Of a stretch of 64,000 nucleotides of DNA, positions 32,648-41,609 are shown piece by piece (the first letter of the stretch is position 1; every line of letters begins with the position of its first letter). This DNA comes from Candidatus Gemmiger stercorigallinarum (lineage in GTDB: Bacteria; Bacillota; Clostridia; Oscillospirales; Ruminococcaceae), in NCBI GenBank assembly GCA_019119495.1, contig DWWX01000020.1, positions 183,738 through 247,737 on the forward strand, in the 5' to 3' direction. Under the pieces are notes generated by a model. The model saw only the letters and a program-made list of their open reading frames with translations, was not told where the DNA came from and did no database searches. Made by a program: the position numbers and the translations under genes.

Positions 32648-33403
32648 TTATTGTTCCGGCTTTTTGGCGTCGGTCTCGCTGCGGGAGGTTTCCCCGGCCT
32701 GACCTGCCTCCTGCTGCGGGTGCTGACGTGCCGCCTGCTGCTGGCGGCGGCGCTGCTGCTCCCGCTTGCGCTGCTGCAGCGCCGCACGCAGGTCAGGCAG
32801 CTGTATGCCGCAGCGTTCCAGCGCCCGGTTAAAGGACTTTTTGTTTTTGTACAGGATTCCGGTAATGCCCAGGTTATAGGCAGCCTGGGCGTTTGCGCGG
32901 CTGTCGTCCACAAAGATGGATTCCTCGTAGACCAGATGGTATTTCTGCATCAGCAGGGTGTAGATCTTGGGGTCCGGTTTGTTCACGTGGACGTCGCAGG
33001 AAGCGATGCCGCCGTCGAACAGCGGGAAAAATTCCCGCTCCCGGATATGCTCCATCGTGTCGGCAGCGATGTTGGACAGATAATACAGGTGATAGCCGGC
33101 CAGTTTCAGCTGCATCATCGTCTTGACGGTGGAGCGTTTGGTATGCAGGATCTTTTCCCACTCGTCAATGACGGTCTGCACCTCAAAAGTGCGGCCCACC
33201 TGGGCGGCGTTTTCCAGCATGATACGGTTGGCCGCCGCACGGGTGATCAGCCCGGCGTCCAGGTCCTCCCACTCTTTGCTGCCGAAGGTCAGGTCATAAA
33301 CCGCGTCCTCGGCCGTTTTGTTCATAAAATAGTCCAGCAGAAAATCGCGGGGGTTGAAGTCGATGACGACCCCGCCCAAATCGAAGATGATATTTTTATA
33401 CAT
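32648..33403 (-). CDS. HAD-superfamily hydrolase
   Basis: 251 residues. HAD motif I is IIFDLGGVVIDF near residue 4 (the first Asp is the nucleophile), motif II is YYLSNIA near residue 106, Lys in KPDPKIY near 141 and motif IV EESIFVDDSRANA near 158. The enzyme body ends about residue 200 and is followed by a Gln/Arg-rich basic tail of about 40 residues (QQRKREQQRRRQQQAARQ), which is unusual. It is probably a phosphatase or dehalogenase-like enzyme of unknown substrate. The start MYKNIIF at 33403 has GGAGG 11 nt upstream. Confidence 0.85.
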   Translation of the reverse strand: MYKNIIFDLGGVVIDFNPRDFLLDYFMNKTAEDAVYDLTFGSKEWEDLDAGLITRAAANRIMLENAAQVGRTFEVQTVIDEWEKILHTKRSTVKTMMQLKLAGYHLYYLSNIAADTMEHIREREFFPLFDGGIASCDVHVNKPDPKIYTLLMQKYHLVYEESIFVDDSRANAQAAYNLGITGILYKNKKSFNRALERCGIQLPDLRAALQQRKREQQRRRQQQAARQHPQQEAGQAGETSRSETDAKKPEQ

Positions 33404-33498
33404 AACGGGATCAGCCTCCGTGCCGGGATTGCCCTTGTCCTGCGCCCACCTGTGGCCGAAACGCCGGCGAGCACATTTCTTCAAAACATTACCCTGCC

Positions 33499-33527
33499 AT
33501 TATACACGAAAATCCGTCCGCTGTCAC
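33499..33527 (-). promoter_or_regulatory. Promoter of the HAD gene
   Basis: On the minus strand GTGACA (33522-33527), a 17-nt spacer and TATAAT (33499-33504). Confidence 0.65.
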
Positions 33528-33621
33528 CTGCGGCGGTGGAACAAATTGCCCCCTGCGTCATATATTGTACCAGGCACTGCGCAGGGCGCAGCGTTCCGCA
33601 GTCAAGAGAGAGGTGACCGCC

Positions 33622-33894
33622 GTGACGCTCCACGATTTGAAATGCAAGGACGTGATCCAGTTCAAAACCGGCGAAAACCTGGGCCGCATCGACGATGTGC
33701 GCTTTGACGAGGTCAGCGCCCAGCTGCAGGGGGTGGTGCTGCACGGGCGGCGGCACCTGTTCGGCCTGCTGGGCCGGGACGACGACTTGGAGATCGCCTG
33801 GAAGGACATCAAGAGCATCGGCCTGGACGTGGTGATGGTGGACGCCCCGGAAGCCGCTGCCCGCCCGCCAAAGCGTTCGCTTTTCGGTTTTTAG
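33622..33894 (+). CDS. YlmC/YmxH-family sporulation protein
   Basis: A 90-residue PRC-barrel-like protein: TLHDLKCKDVIQFKTGENLG followed by RIDDVRFDEVSAQLQGVVL and a C-terminal IAWKDIKSIGLDVVMVD. This is the pattern of the YlmC/YmxH family, small proteins found next to sigma-G or sigma-E loci in spore formers; their function is unclear. GTG at 33622 is the start, with AGAGAGGTG upstream. A HAD gene on the other strand separates it from sigG. Confidence 0.75.
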   Translation: MTLHDLKCKDVIQFKTGENLGRIDDVRFDEVSAQLQGVVLHGRRHLFGLLGRDDDLEIAWKDIKSIGLDVVMVDAPEAAARPPKRSLFGF

Positions 33895-33918
33895 CCCCGG
33901 AAACCGCCAATGAAACAG

Positions 33919-33951
33919 AAAATGCCTGCCGGCTTTTCCGGCAGGCATTTT
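33919..33951. terminator. Bidirectional terminator between ylmC-like gene and tsf
   Basis: A perfect 14-bp stem: AAAATGCCTGCCGG (33919-33932) with 33938-33951. The A/T ends suit both directions. Confidence 0.85.
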
Positions 33952-33973
33952 GTGATTGCGTTATAGGGTCGGC

Positions 33974-34891
33974 TCAGCCCTTGATGGCAGCGGCGACCTC
34001 GGCAGCGAAGTCCTCGCTGCGCTTCTCCAGGCCCTCGCCCTTGACGTAGTGGGTGTACTCGGCGATCTTGATGTCGCCGCCCAGCTCCTTGGCGGTGGCA
34101 GCCACGTACTTGCTCACGTCCATGCTGCCGTCCTTGATGAAGGCCTGATCCATCAGGCAGGACTCCTTGTAGAACTTGCCCAGTTTGCCGATGGCCATCT
34201 TCTCTTTGATGGCGTCGGGCTTGCCGGCAGTCTTGGGATCGTTGGCCATCTGGGCCAGGACGATCTCCTTCTCCTTGTTCAGCACGTCGGCGGGGACCTG
34301 CTCGCGGTTCAGGTAGCTGGGGTTGGCCGCAGCGATCTGCATGGCGATGTCCTTGCCGAAAGCGGCGAACTCCGGCTTGGCGGCGACCTCGTCGCTGGTC
34401 TCGAACTTAACGATAACGCCGTGGGTGCCGCCGCCGTGGACGTAGGCGGCGCAGTGGCCCTCGTAACGGGCAAAGCGGCGGACCTTGATGTTCTCCTTGA
34501 TGACCAGGATCAGGGCCTTCAGGGCGTCGTCAACGGTGCCCTCGCCCATCTTGCAGGACATCAGAGCGTCCAGGTCGGCGGGGTTCTCGTCCGCAACGAC
34601 CTTGGCCAGCTGCTTGGTGAAATCAACGAACTTGTCGTTCTTGGCAACAAAGTCGGTCTCGGCATTGACCTCGACGACGACGGCGCAGTTGTCGTAAGCG
34701 ACAGCGTAGACCATGCCCTCGGCGGCGATGCGGCCGGCCTTCTTGGAAGCGGTGGCCAGACCCTGCTCGCGCAGGATCTCCACAGCCTTGGCAAAGTCGC
34801 CGTCCGCCTGGGTCAGAGCCTTCTTGCACTCCATCATGCCGCAGTCGGTCTGGCGGCGCAGTTCCATAACGTCTTTTGCAGAAATAGCCAT
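33974..34891 (-). CDS. tsf: Elongation factor Ts
   Basis: 305 residues. The N-terminal UBA-like domain contains LRRQTDCGMMECKKAL (family signature, variant of TGAGMMDCKKAL), and the core has AETDFVAKND near residue 82 and the C-terminal dimerisation part. It is the guanine nucleotide exchange factor for EF-Tu. It follows rpsB by 57 nt as in nearly all bacteria. Confidence 0.98.
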   Translation of the reverse strand: MAISAKDVMELRRQTDCGMMECKKALTQADGDFAKAVEILREQGLATASKKAGRIAAEGMVYAVAYDNCAVVVEVNAETDFVAKNDKFVDFTKQLAKVVADENPADLDALMSCKMGEGTVDDALKALILVIKENIKVRRFARYEGHCAAYVHGGGTHGVIVKFETSDEVAAKPEFAAFGKDIAMQIAAANPSYLNREQVPADVLNKEKEIVLAQMANDPKTAGKPDAIKEKMAIGKLGKFYKESCLMDQAFIKDGSMDVSKYVAATAKELGGDIKIAEYTHYVKGEGLEKRSEDFAAEVAAAIKG

Positions 34892-34948
34892 ACTGTTTGT
34901 CCTTTCCGTTTCAAAAGTTCATGTGGATCGCGTTGGGGCGGGGATGGC

Positions 34949-35680
34949 TCAGGCCTCGGCCTGCTCCTGGGCGGGGGCCTCCTCGGCGTTGTCCTGGACG
35001 CCCTGCTTGCCCTCCAGGGCAGCGTCGGCCATGGCGCCGGAGATCAGCTTGACAGCGCGGATGGCGTCGTCGTTGCCGGGGATGACGTAATCGATCTCGT
35101 CGGGATCGCAGTTGGTATCGACAATGGCGATGATGGGGATGTGCAGCTTGCGGGCCTCGGCCACAGCGATGCGCTCCTTGTGGGGGTCAACGATGAACAT
35201 GGCCTTGGGCAGACCCTTCATGTTCTTGACGCCGCCCAGGTACTTCTCCAGCTTGGACATCTCCAGCTCCAGCTTGACAACTTCCTTCTTGGGCAGCAGG
35301 TCAAAGGTGCCGTCCTCCTGCATGGTCTTCAGCTGGTCCATGCGGTCGATGCGCTTGCGGATGGTGCGGAAGTTGGTCAGCATGCCGCCCAGCCAGCGGG
35401 CGTTGACGTAGTGCATGCCGCAGCGGTTGGCCTCGTCACGGATGGACTCCTGCGCCTGCTTCTTGGTGCCGACGAACAGGATGTCGCCGCCGTTGGCGAC
35501 GGTCTCGCGGACAAAGTTGTAGGCCTCGTCCAGCTTCTTCACGGTCTTCTGCAGGTCGATGATGTAGATGCCGTTGCGCTCGGTGAAGATGTACTTCGCC
35601 ATCTTGGGGTTCCAGCGGCGGGTCTGGTGGCCGAAGTGGACACCGGCCTCGAGAAGCTGTTTCATGGATACGACTGCCAT
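34949..35680 (-). CDS. rpsB: 30S ribosomal protein S2
   Basis: 243 residues starting [27 protein letters not shown]. The signature blocks [30 protein letters not shown] and [12 protein letters not shown] are present; the C-terminal Ala/Glu-rich tail is variable. The in-frame ORF continues 91 codons upstream but runs through the promoter, so the start is 35680 (GGAGG upstream). It is transcribed with tsf from a strong promoter. Confidence 0.98.
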   Translation of the reverse strand: MAVVSMKQLLEAGVHFGHQTRRWNPKMAKYIFTERNGIYIIDLQKTVKKLDEAYNFVRETVANGGDILFVGTKKQAQESIRDEANRCGMHYVNARWLGGMLTNFRTIRKRIDRMDQLKTMQEDGTFDLLPKKEVVKLELEMSKLEKYLGGVKNMKGLPKAMFIVDPHKERIAVAEARKLHIPIIAIVDTNCDPDEIDYVIPGNDDAIRAVKLISGAMADAALEGKQGVQDNAEEAPAQEQAEA

Positions 35681-35800
35681 AGTGATTTTCCTCCAATATG
35701 ATTTAGTTTTACCCTCCGCACCGCGTGATCGTTTCCTAACCCGTTCCCAAAACGGAAAAAGGCACAAAAAAACAACGCAATGCGTGTGTATTGCCGTAAT

Positions 35801-35829
35801 ATAATAGCACAAGGTTTTGGGGATTGCAA
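35801..35829 (-). promoter_or_regulatory. rpsB-tsf promoter
   Basis: On the minus strand TTGCAA (35824-35829), a 17-nt spacer and TATTAT (35801-35806). It leaves a leader of about 115 nt before rpsB, long enough for an S2 autoregulatory element; I could not draw one. Confidence 0.75.
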
Positions 35830-35942
35830 GGGGATTTTGCTGCAAATCTGCACTTTTTTGCCGGGCTCTCTGTATTGGGACGGGTCCGCGGCGGTTTTGG
35901 CGGGCCCGCTCCCCCGCTTCGACGTTCTTCCCGGCACAGCAG

Positions 35943-35974
35943 ACCCCCGGCACGGGACATACCGCGCCGGGGGT
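35943..35974 (-). terminator. Possible terminator of the CPBP operon
   Basis: ACCCCCGGC (35943-35951) pairs with 35966-35974. No clear T run follows, so it may be weak. Confidence 0.45.
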
Positions 35975-35997
35975 ATTGTTGGCTTTGGGGGCGGATG

Positions 35998-37032
35998 TTA
36001 TTCCGCAGCTTCCTCCCCTGCCGGCGCGTCGGCGTCAGGCAGCGGCTGGCGGCGGGCAAACACCTTGCTTGCAAAGAACGGCAGGTGCAGGATGCCCAAA
36101 AATACCAGCGAGAAGGCCACGTCAGGCCAGGTGTAGACGTTGTTCTGGAAGGTCAGGTCCGGGACAAAGACCAGGCCCAGGTTGTTGTTGATGAAGTGCA
36201 TGAGGACGGCCACCCAGATGTTGCCGGTCTTCATGTAGCCCCAGGCCATGACGACGCCGTAGCAGATGCAGCAGCCGACCTGGGCGGCAATGCTTTGCAG
36301 CGGGGTGTCGGGCGCGTAGTAGAACAGGTTCAGCGGCAGATGCCACAGGCCCCAGATCACGCCCAGCAGCACCACGCCCAGCCGGTTGCCGAACTTTGCC
36401 TGCATGTGCGGCTGCAGATAGTAGCGCCAGCCGTATTCCTCGCCAAAGAAGCAGAGGAAGCTGAGGAAGAAGTTGAGGATGACGTTGACCAGCATGATAT
36501 AGGGCACCGGCGTGGCCAGATACTCCAGGTACTCGCCCTGGGTGCCGGTGAGGAACGCCGGCACAAAGATGCGCAGCACATACAGCCCTGCAAAAGCCAG
36601 GCTGCCGATGACGACGCCCTTTGTGCTGCCCTTGCGCCAGCCGATGCCGTAGGCGGCGCGCTTGGGATGCTTGGTCAGCGCCAGCCCCACCCAGGCGGCA
36701 ATGCTGCCGCCCATGACGATAAAGTTGCTGATCAGCAGCCAGGGCAGCTGCGGCGCGGCTACCGACGCAATGGCGGATACCACCATGACCGCGGTGATCA
36801 GCAGGTAAAGCACAAAGAAACCGCGGGGGAGGTCCGGGTCGGCGCGGCGGGTGACCAGGTACCCCAGCATGACGCCCGCCGCCGGGTACATCATCTGCGC
36901 CAGCGGAAAAACGTTCACATCCGCGCCGGAAGCATAGCCAAAATACAGCGGGATGCCCATGAGATACGTCAGGCCAAAGGCAATGATCAAAAACAGCACC
37001 ATACGGGTGCGGGATGCGCTTTTTGCGTTCAT
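35998..37032 (-). CDS. CPBP-family intramembrane metalloprotease
   Basis: 344 residues with about eight hydrophobic helices. The three CPBP (CaaX protease/Abi) motifs are EEYGWR within [14 protein letters not shown] (about 200), WGLWHLP (about 228) and HFINNN near the C-terminus (about 285). The catalytic Glu-Glu and the two His are therefore present. Family members process peptides or give self-immunity to bacteriocins. It is the last gene of a three-gene operon and overlaps the preceding gene by ATGA. Confidence 0.85.
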   Translation of the reverse strand: MNAKSASRTRMVLFLIIAFGLTYLMGIPLYFGYASGADVNVFPLAQMMYPAAGVMLGYLVTRRADPDLPRGFFVLYLLITAVMVVSAIASVAAPQLPWLLISNFIVMGGSIAAWVGLALTKHPKRAAYGIGWRKGSTKGVVIGSLAFAGLYVLRIFVPAFLTGTQGEYLEYLATPVPYIMLVNVILNFFLSFLCFFGEEYGWRYYLQPHMQAKFGNRLGVVLLGVIWGLWHLPLNLFYYAPDTPLQSIAAQVGCCICYGVVMAWGYMKTGNIWVAVLMHFINNNLGLVFVPDLTFQNNVYTWPDVAFSLVFLGILHLPFFASKVFARRQPLPDADAPAGEEAAE

Positions 37033-37475
37033 TTTTCGTCCTCCTCGGATTCTTCTGAAATGTCGTCCAGTGTTTTGCGCCGCTTTTTGTAAACGGCCGA
37101 GGCCGCCTGCAGCGCGGCGAACGCCAGCACCCAGGTAAAGGCCGCCGTGATGACCGCGCCGGGCAGGTAATCATAGTTCATCGCGCCGGCGATGGCCGCC
37201 GCGATCAGCGCCGTCATGGCGTTGGCGCCTGCTGTGGGCTGAAAGGTGCGGTCCCATAGCCCGGACCAGAGATTGGCCGCCAGCATGACCGCCGACGTTC
37301 CCACCAGCAGGATGCCCTCCGGCAGGTACTGGGCCAGCGGCGCGTCCTGCGCCGCCTGCACCACGATGGAAACCACCAGCCCGCCGTACAGCACCCAATA
37401 ACCGTAATGCTCGATCTTGAGCTGCTTGATCTCCTGCATCTCGTCCAGCTTGCTGCGCTTGAAGATGGAATTCAT
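37029..37475 (-). CDS. Small membrane protein of the XRE-CPBP operon
   Basis: A 148-residue protein with an N-terminal cytoplasmic stretch (KRSKLDEMQEIKQLKIEHYGY) and four hydrophobic helices, ending in an acidic tail ([12 protein letters not shown]). It resembles the DUF6773-type proteins that occur next to XRE regulators in Firmicutes; this is a pattern judgement. It overlaps both neighbours by ATGA, so the three genes are translated together. Confidence 0.65.
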   Translation of the reverse strand: MNSIFKRSKLDEMQEIKQLKIEHYGYWVLYGGLVVSIVVQAAQDAPLAQYLPEGILLVGTSAVMLAANLWSGLWDRTFQPTAGANAMTALIAAAIAGAMNYDYLPGAVITAAFTWVLAFAALQAASAVYKKRRKTLDDISEESEEDEK

Positions 37476-37681
37476 TCCGGTTCGTCCTCCTCCCAGAACA
37501 GTTCGTCCAAAGATTTGCCCAGCACCCGGCAGATGGCACGGCACAGGCGGATGGTGGGGTTGTACTCGCCTTTCTCGATCGCGTGGATCGTCTGGCGCGA
37601 GACCCCCACCGCCGCGGCAAGGTCCCCCTGCGTCATGTCCTTCTCAGCACGGGCGGCTTTCAGCTTCAGGTTCTTTGCCAT
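37472..37681 (-). CDS. XRE-family (Cro/CI) small transcriptional regulator
   Basis: 69 residues consisting of one helix-turn-helix domain: LKAARAEKDMTQGDLAAAVGVSRQTIHAIEKGEYNPTIRLC, followed by a short acidic end. Regulators of this size (YozG type) usually repress their own operon with a membrane protein. GGAGGTGG precedes the ATG at 37681. It is the first gene of the operon. Confidence 0.88.
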   Translation of the reverse strand: MAKNLKLKAARAEKDMTQGDLAAAVGVSRQTIHAIEKGEYNPTIRLCRAICRVLGKSLDELFWEEDEPE

Positions 37682-37704
37682 CGGGCCACCTCCGTTCTGG
37701 ATAC

Positions 37705-37733
37705 AGAATAGCACACGCATTCCATATTGTCAA
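37705..37733 (-). promoter_or_regulatory. Consensus promoter of the XRE-CPBP operon
   Basis: On the minus strand TTGACA (37728-37733), a 17-nt spacer and TATTCT (37705-37710). AAGTGATATATACTTG just upstream is a short imperfect palindrome that could bind the XRE protein. Confidence 0.8.
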
Positions 37734-37819
37734 GTATATATCACTTTTTTATCTTATGACTTTACTTTTTGTCGCCCGGCTTTGTTTGGAAATTCTCCGG
37801 CCGCCATGCCCCGGCGCAG

Positions 37820-37849
37820 TTGCGGCTGAGGGTCGGACTGTGTTATGAT
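37820..37849 (+). promoter_or_regulatory. Probable nadE promoter
   Basis: TTGCGG (37820-37825), 18 nt, then TATGAT (37844-37849) with an upstream TG (extended -10). Confidence 0.5.
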
Positions 37850-37934
37850 ACTAATATAAATACGAAAAAAGATGCGGCCCCCGCCGGGCGTGCTCCGACA
37901 GGGTCAAAACGCTGATATAAAGGATGGCTTTGCT

Positions 37935-39869
37935 ATGAAAGACGGATTTCTTGCGGTACGCGCGGCCTCGCCTGCGCTGCGCGTGGCCGACTGCGAATAC
38001 AACACCGCCCAGATCCTGGCCGCCATGGAGGACGCCGGCCGGGCGGGCGTCCGGCTGCTGTGCCTGCCGGAACTCTGCCTGACCGGCTACACCTGCGGCG
38101 ACCTGTTTTTGCAGGCCGCATTGCTCCGCGGCGCCGAGGCGGGCCTGCGCGAGCTGCTGCGCGCCTCGCAGGAGCATGACATGGTGGTGCTGGCCGGGCT
38201 GCCTGTGACGGTGGACGGCAAGCTGTACAACTGCGCGGCGGCGCTGGCCCGCGGCAGGCTGCTGGGCCTGGTGCCCAAGACCTGGCTGCCCAATTACAGC
38301 GAATTTTACGAGCTGCGCCACTTTTCCCCCGGCCCCGCCGAGGTGCAGGAGCTGACCTTTGCCGGGCAGCGGACGCTGTTTGGCTCCCGCCTGCTGTTTG
38401 CCTGCCGCCAGATGGAAAGCTTTGTGCTGGGCGTGGAGCTGTGCGAGGATCTGTGGGCGCCGGTGCCGCCCAGCTGCGGGCTGGCGCTGGCGGGGGCCAC
38501 CGTCATTGCCAACCTTTCGGCCAGCGACGAGACCATCGGCAAGGCGGACTACCGCCGCCAGCTGGTCTGCGGCCAGAGCGCCCGGCTGCTGTGCGGCTAC
38601 CTGTACGCCGACGCCGGCCACGGCGAGAGCACCACCGACATGGTGTTTGCCGCCCATGATTTGATCGCCGAAAACGGCACGCTGCTTTGCGAGACCGGCC
38701 CCTTTGGCGGCAGCGCTGCCGAGACCCAGCTGGATCTGGACCGGATGCTGCGCGAGCGCATCCGCAGCACCAGCTTCCAGCCCCGGCCGGAGGGCTATAC
38801 CCGCGTGGACTTTGACCTGGAACCGGCCGAGGTCCGCCTGACCCGCCCGGTCTCCCCCGCTCCCTTTGTGCCGCAGGACACCGCCGACCGCGCCGACCGC
38901 TGCGAGACCATCCTGCGCATCCAGGCCGAGGGCCTTGCCAGCCGTATGGAGCACACCCATGCCAAGTGCGCGGTGGTGGGCATCTCCGGCGGGCTGGACT
39001 CCTGCCTGGCGCTGCTGGCGGCGGTGCGGGCCTGCCGGCTGCTGGGCGTGCCGGCGGATACCATCCACGCCATCACCATGCCCTGCTTTGGCACCAGCAG
39101 GCGCACCCGGCAAAACGCCGAGACACTGTGCGCCGCGCTGGGGGTGCGCTTTGCCGAGATCAACATCACCGCCACGGTGCAGAGCCATTTTGCCGACATC
39201 GGCCAGGACCCCGGCTGCTACGATGTGACCTTTGAGAACTGCCAGGCCCGCGTGCGCACGCTGGAACTGATGGACTGCGCCAACAAAAACGGCGGCTTTG
39301 TCATCGGCACCGGCGATTTGAGCGAGCTGGCGCTGGGCTGGGCCACCTACAACGGCGACCACATGAGCATGTACGGAGTCAACGCCGGCGTGCCCAAAAC
39401 GCTGGTGCGCCACATTGTGCGGTATGCGGCCGACAGCGCCGGCAGCGAAACGCTGCGCCGGGTGCTTTTGGATATTCTGGACACGCCGGTCAGCCCGGAA
39501 CTGCTGCCCGCCGCCAAGGACGGCAGTTTCAGCCAGCAGACCGAGCAGCTGGTCGGCCCCTACGAGCTGCACGACTTTTATCTGTATTACGTGCTGCGGT
39601 TCGGGTTCGGCCCAGCCAAGATCTACCGGCTTGCCCGCGCGGCTTTCGCCGGACGGTACAGCGACGAGGTGCTTTTGTACTGGCTGCGCAGCTTTTACCG
39701 CCGGTTCTTTGCCCAGCAGTTCAAGCGCAGCTGCCTGCCGGACGGCCCCAAGGTCGGCTCGGTCACGCTGTCCCCCCGCGCCGACTGGCGCATGCCCAGC
39801 GACGCCAGCAGCGCGCTGTGGCTGAAGGAGCTGGAAGGGTTGGACGCTTGCGGCGGCCCGGCAGAATAA
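37935..39869 (+). CDS. nadE: Glutamine-dependent NAD+ synthetase
   Basis: A 644-residue two-domain enzyme. The N-terminal nitrilase-like glutaminase has the catalytic triad Glu (LPELCLTGY, about 46), Lys (VPKTWLPNY, about 115) and Cys (VELCEDLW, about 176). The C-terminal synthetase has the SGGLDS P-loop near residue 355, and GTGDLSELALGWATYNGDHM near residue 458. It makes NAD+ from deamido-NAD+, ATP and glutamine. AAAGGATGG precedes the ATG. It ends at a terminator and converges with the sugar transferase. Confidence 0.96.
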   Translation: MKDGFLAVRAASPALRVADCEYNTAQILAAMEDAGRAGVRLLCLPELCLTGYTCGDLFLQAALLRGAEAGLRELLRASQEHDMVVLAGLPVTVDGKLYNCAAALARGRLLGLVPKTWLPNYSEFYELRHFSPGPAEVQELTFAGQRTLFGSRLLFACRQMESFVLGVELCEDLWAPVPPSCGLALAGATVIANLSASDETIGKADYRRQLVCGQSARLLCGYLYADAGHGESTTDMVFAAHDLIAENGTLLCETGPFGGSAAETQLDLDRMLRERIRSTSFQPRPEGYTRVDFDLEPAEVRLTRPVSPAPFVPQDTADRADRCETILRIQAEGLASRMEHTHAKCAVVGISGGLDSCLALLAAVRACRLLGVPADTIHAITMPCFGTSRRTRQNAETLCAALGVRFAEINITATVQSHFADIGQDPGCYDVTFENCQARVRTLELMDCANKNGGFVIGTGDLSELALGWATYNGDHMSMYGVNAGVPKTLVRHIVRYAADSAGSETLRRVLLDILDTPVSPELLPAAKDGSFSQQTEQLVGPYELHDFYLYYVLRFGFGPAKIYRLARAAFAGRYSDEVLLYWLRSFYRRFFAQQFKRSCLPDGPKVGSVTLSPRADWRMPSDASSALWLKELEGLDACGGPAE

Positions 39870-39893
39870 ATCCGGTCTGAAAACGCAAAACAG

Positions 39894-39929
39894 AGAGCGA
39901 GGCCCCGCAGCCTGGGACCTCGCTCTTTT
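39894..39929 (+). terminator. Terminator of nadE
   Basis: AGAGCGAGG (39894-39902) pairs with CCTCGCTCT (39918-39926), followed by TTTTG. Confidence 0.8.
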
Positions 39930-39974
39930 GTACTTTTCCTAATTATCCGTAAAAATAAAGCAATTGCAAGCGGC

Positions 39975-41420
39975 TTACTCTGCGCCGGTCCGCTTGATGA
40001 CCACGGCGATGGTCTTGAACAGCAGCTTGACGTCCAGTTTCAGCGACCAGTTGTCGATATACCAGACGTCCAGCTTGACGACCTCCTCAAAATCCTGGAT
40101 GTCGCTGCGGCCGCTGACCTGCCACACGCCGGTAATGCCCGGTTTCATCGAAAGCCGGCGCTTGTGGTGGCTCTGGTACTGCTCGTACTCGTCCAGCGTG
40201 GGCGGGCGGGTGCCCACCAGGCTCATCTGGCCGCGCAGCACGTTCCAGAACTGGGGCAGTTCATCGATGGAAGTGCGGCGGATAAAACGCCCCACTTTGG
40301 TGATGCGGGGGTCGTCGTCCATCTTGAACATATAGCCCTGCATCTTGTTTTTGCACAGCAGTTCCTTTTTGCGGGCCTCGGCGTCCTGGTACATGCTGCG
40401 CAGCTTGTAGATATAAAAGACGCGGCCGTTGAGCCCCACCCGCTTCTGCTTGAAAAACAGCGGGCCGCGGGATTCCAGCTTGAGCGGGATGGCCACCACC
40501 GCGATAACAGGCACCGAGAGGATCAGCCCCACAATGCTGCCGGCGATGTCCATGCAGCGTTTGATGATCAGGTCGGCGGTTTTGTGAACGGTTGGGGCAA
40601 TGGTCACCAGCGGCACGCCGCACAGCTCCTCAATGCCGCCCTGCAGGTGCGGGGCCAGCACATCCTTCCGGTTTTTGGGCAGGAAACGCTCCAGCGCGGG
40701 GACATTCAGATGGATGGTCAGGCCCATGCTTTCCATCTCTTCCAGATAGGGCATCAGGGATTCGCCGGTGGCATAGGGCAGGTTGATATAGACCTCGTCC
40801 AGCGGCTCGCGGCGCAGCCATTCCATAAAATCGTCAAAACTGGCCTTGACCGGGATGGACTCGATCCGTTCGGGCACATGGGGGCCGGCGTCCACCAGCG
40901 CCACGCCAACGATGCGCTGGCTCCAGTTTTCCCGCAGGCCGGCCAGGAACTCCGGCGCCCGGTCCTGGGTGGTGACAACCCCCACCAGCGAGGCCATGCT
41001 GCCCTTGTAAAACTTGCGGCTCAAATAGCGTTTCAGCCACATGCGCAGCACAAACAGGCAGACCAGGTTGCCGCCCACCACGCCGACATAAAGATACCGC
41101 GATTCCAGCAGCGGCGCCTTGGTGATCAGCAGAAACACCGCCAGCGCGGCGGCAAACAGCCCGTCCACCCGCACACAGTCCAAAAACTCCTGCCGGGCGG
41201 TGCGCCGGACGATGTTCTGCGCGCTTTCGGCCACCAGAAACACCAGCAGGAACACCAGCAGCAGGATCAGCACAAATTGCAGGATATCCTCGCCGGAATA
41301 TTCCAGGATCACGCCGAGCACCCCGTCCAGCAGCAGCCATGAGATCACGGTGCTGAGCACAAGGCTGGCAAGGTCCACCGCAAACACCATCGCGTATTGC
41401 AGCTTCTCTCTTTTTACCAT
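39975..41420 (-). CDS. Polyprenyl-phosphate sugar-1-phosphate transferase (WbaP/WcaJ type)
   Basis: 481 residues. Four hydrophobic helices (about 15-125), a central nucleotide-binding-like domain (about 150-270) and the C-terminal bacterial sugar transferase domain starting with KRCMDIAGSIVGLI, with KQKRVGLNGRVFYIYKLRSM near 362 and VGTRPPTLDEYEQY near 418. It would load the first sugar onto undecaprenyl phosphate for a surface polysaccharide. The start at 41420 has only a weak GGGGAG site upstream. No other polysaccharide genes adjoin it directly. Confidence 0.88.
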   Translation of the reverse strand: MVKREKLQYAMVFAVDLASLVLSTVISWLLLDGVLGVILEYSGEDILQFVLILLLVFLLVFLVAESAQNIVRRTARQEFLDCVRVDGLFAAALAVFLLITKAPLLESRYLYVGVVGGNLVCLFVLRMWLKRYLSRKFYKGSMASLVGVVTTQDRAPEFLAGLRENWSQRIVGVALVDAGPHVPERIESIPVKASFDDFMEWLRREPLDEVYINLPYATGESLMPYLEEMESMGLTIHLNVPALERFLPKNRKDVLAPHLQGGIEELCGVPLVTIAPTVHKTADLIIKRCMDIAGSIVGLILSVPVIAVVAIPLKLESRGPLFFKQKRVGLNGRVFYIYKLRSMYQDAEARKKELLCKNKMQGYMFKMDDDPRITKVGRFIRRTSIDELPQFWNVLRGQMSLVGTRPPTLDEYEQYQSHHKRRLSMKPGITGVWQVSGRSDIQDFEEVVKLDVWYIDNWSLKLDVKLLFKTIAVVIKRTGAE

Positions 41421-41609
41421 GTTGGATCGAACTCCCCGTTGCGGAAATCTATTCAAACCGCGCCAAACCGCGCTGCGCGCAAGGCCGGCGCCGGCACATT
41501 CCTGCCACGGGCGGCCGGGGGCCGCCCGCATTTCTATATATCATACCATGTTGGGGGCGCAAATAGCAATGCCTGCACGGCCGGATGTGACCCGCCGTTT
41601 GCCGGGGCC

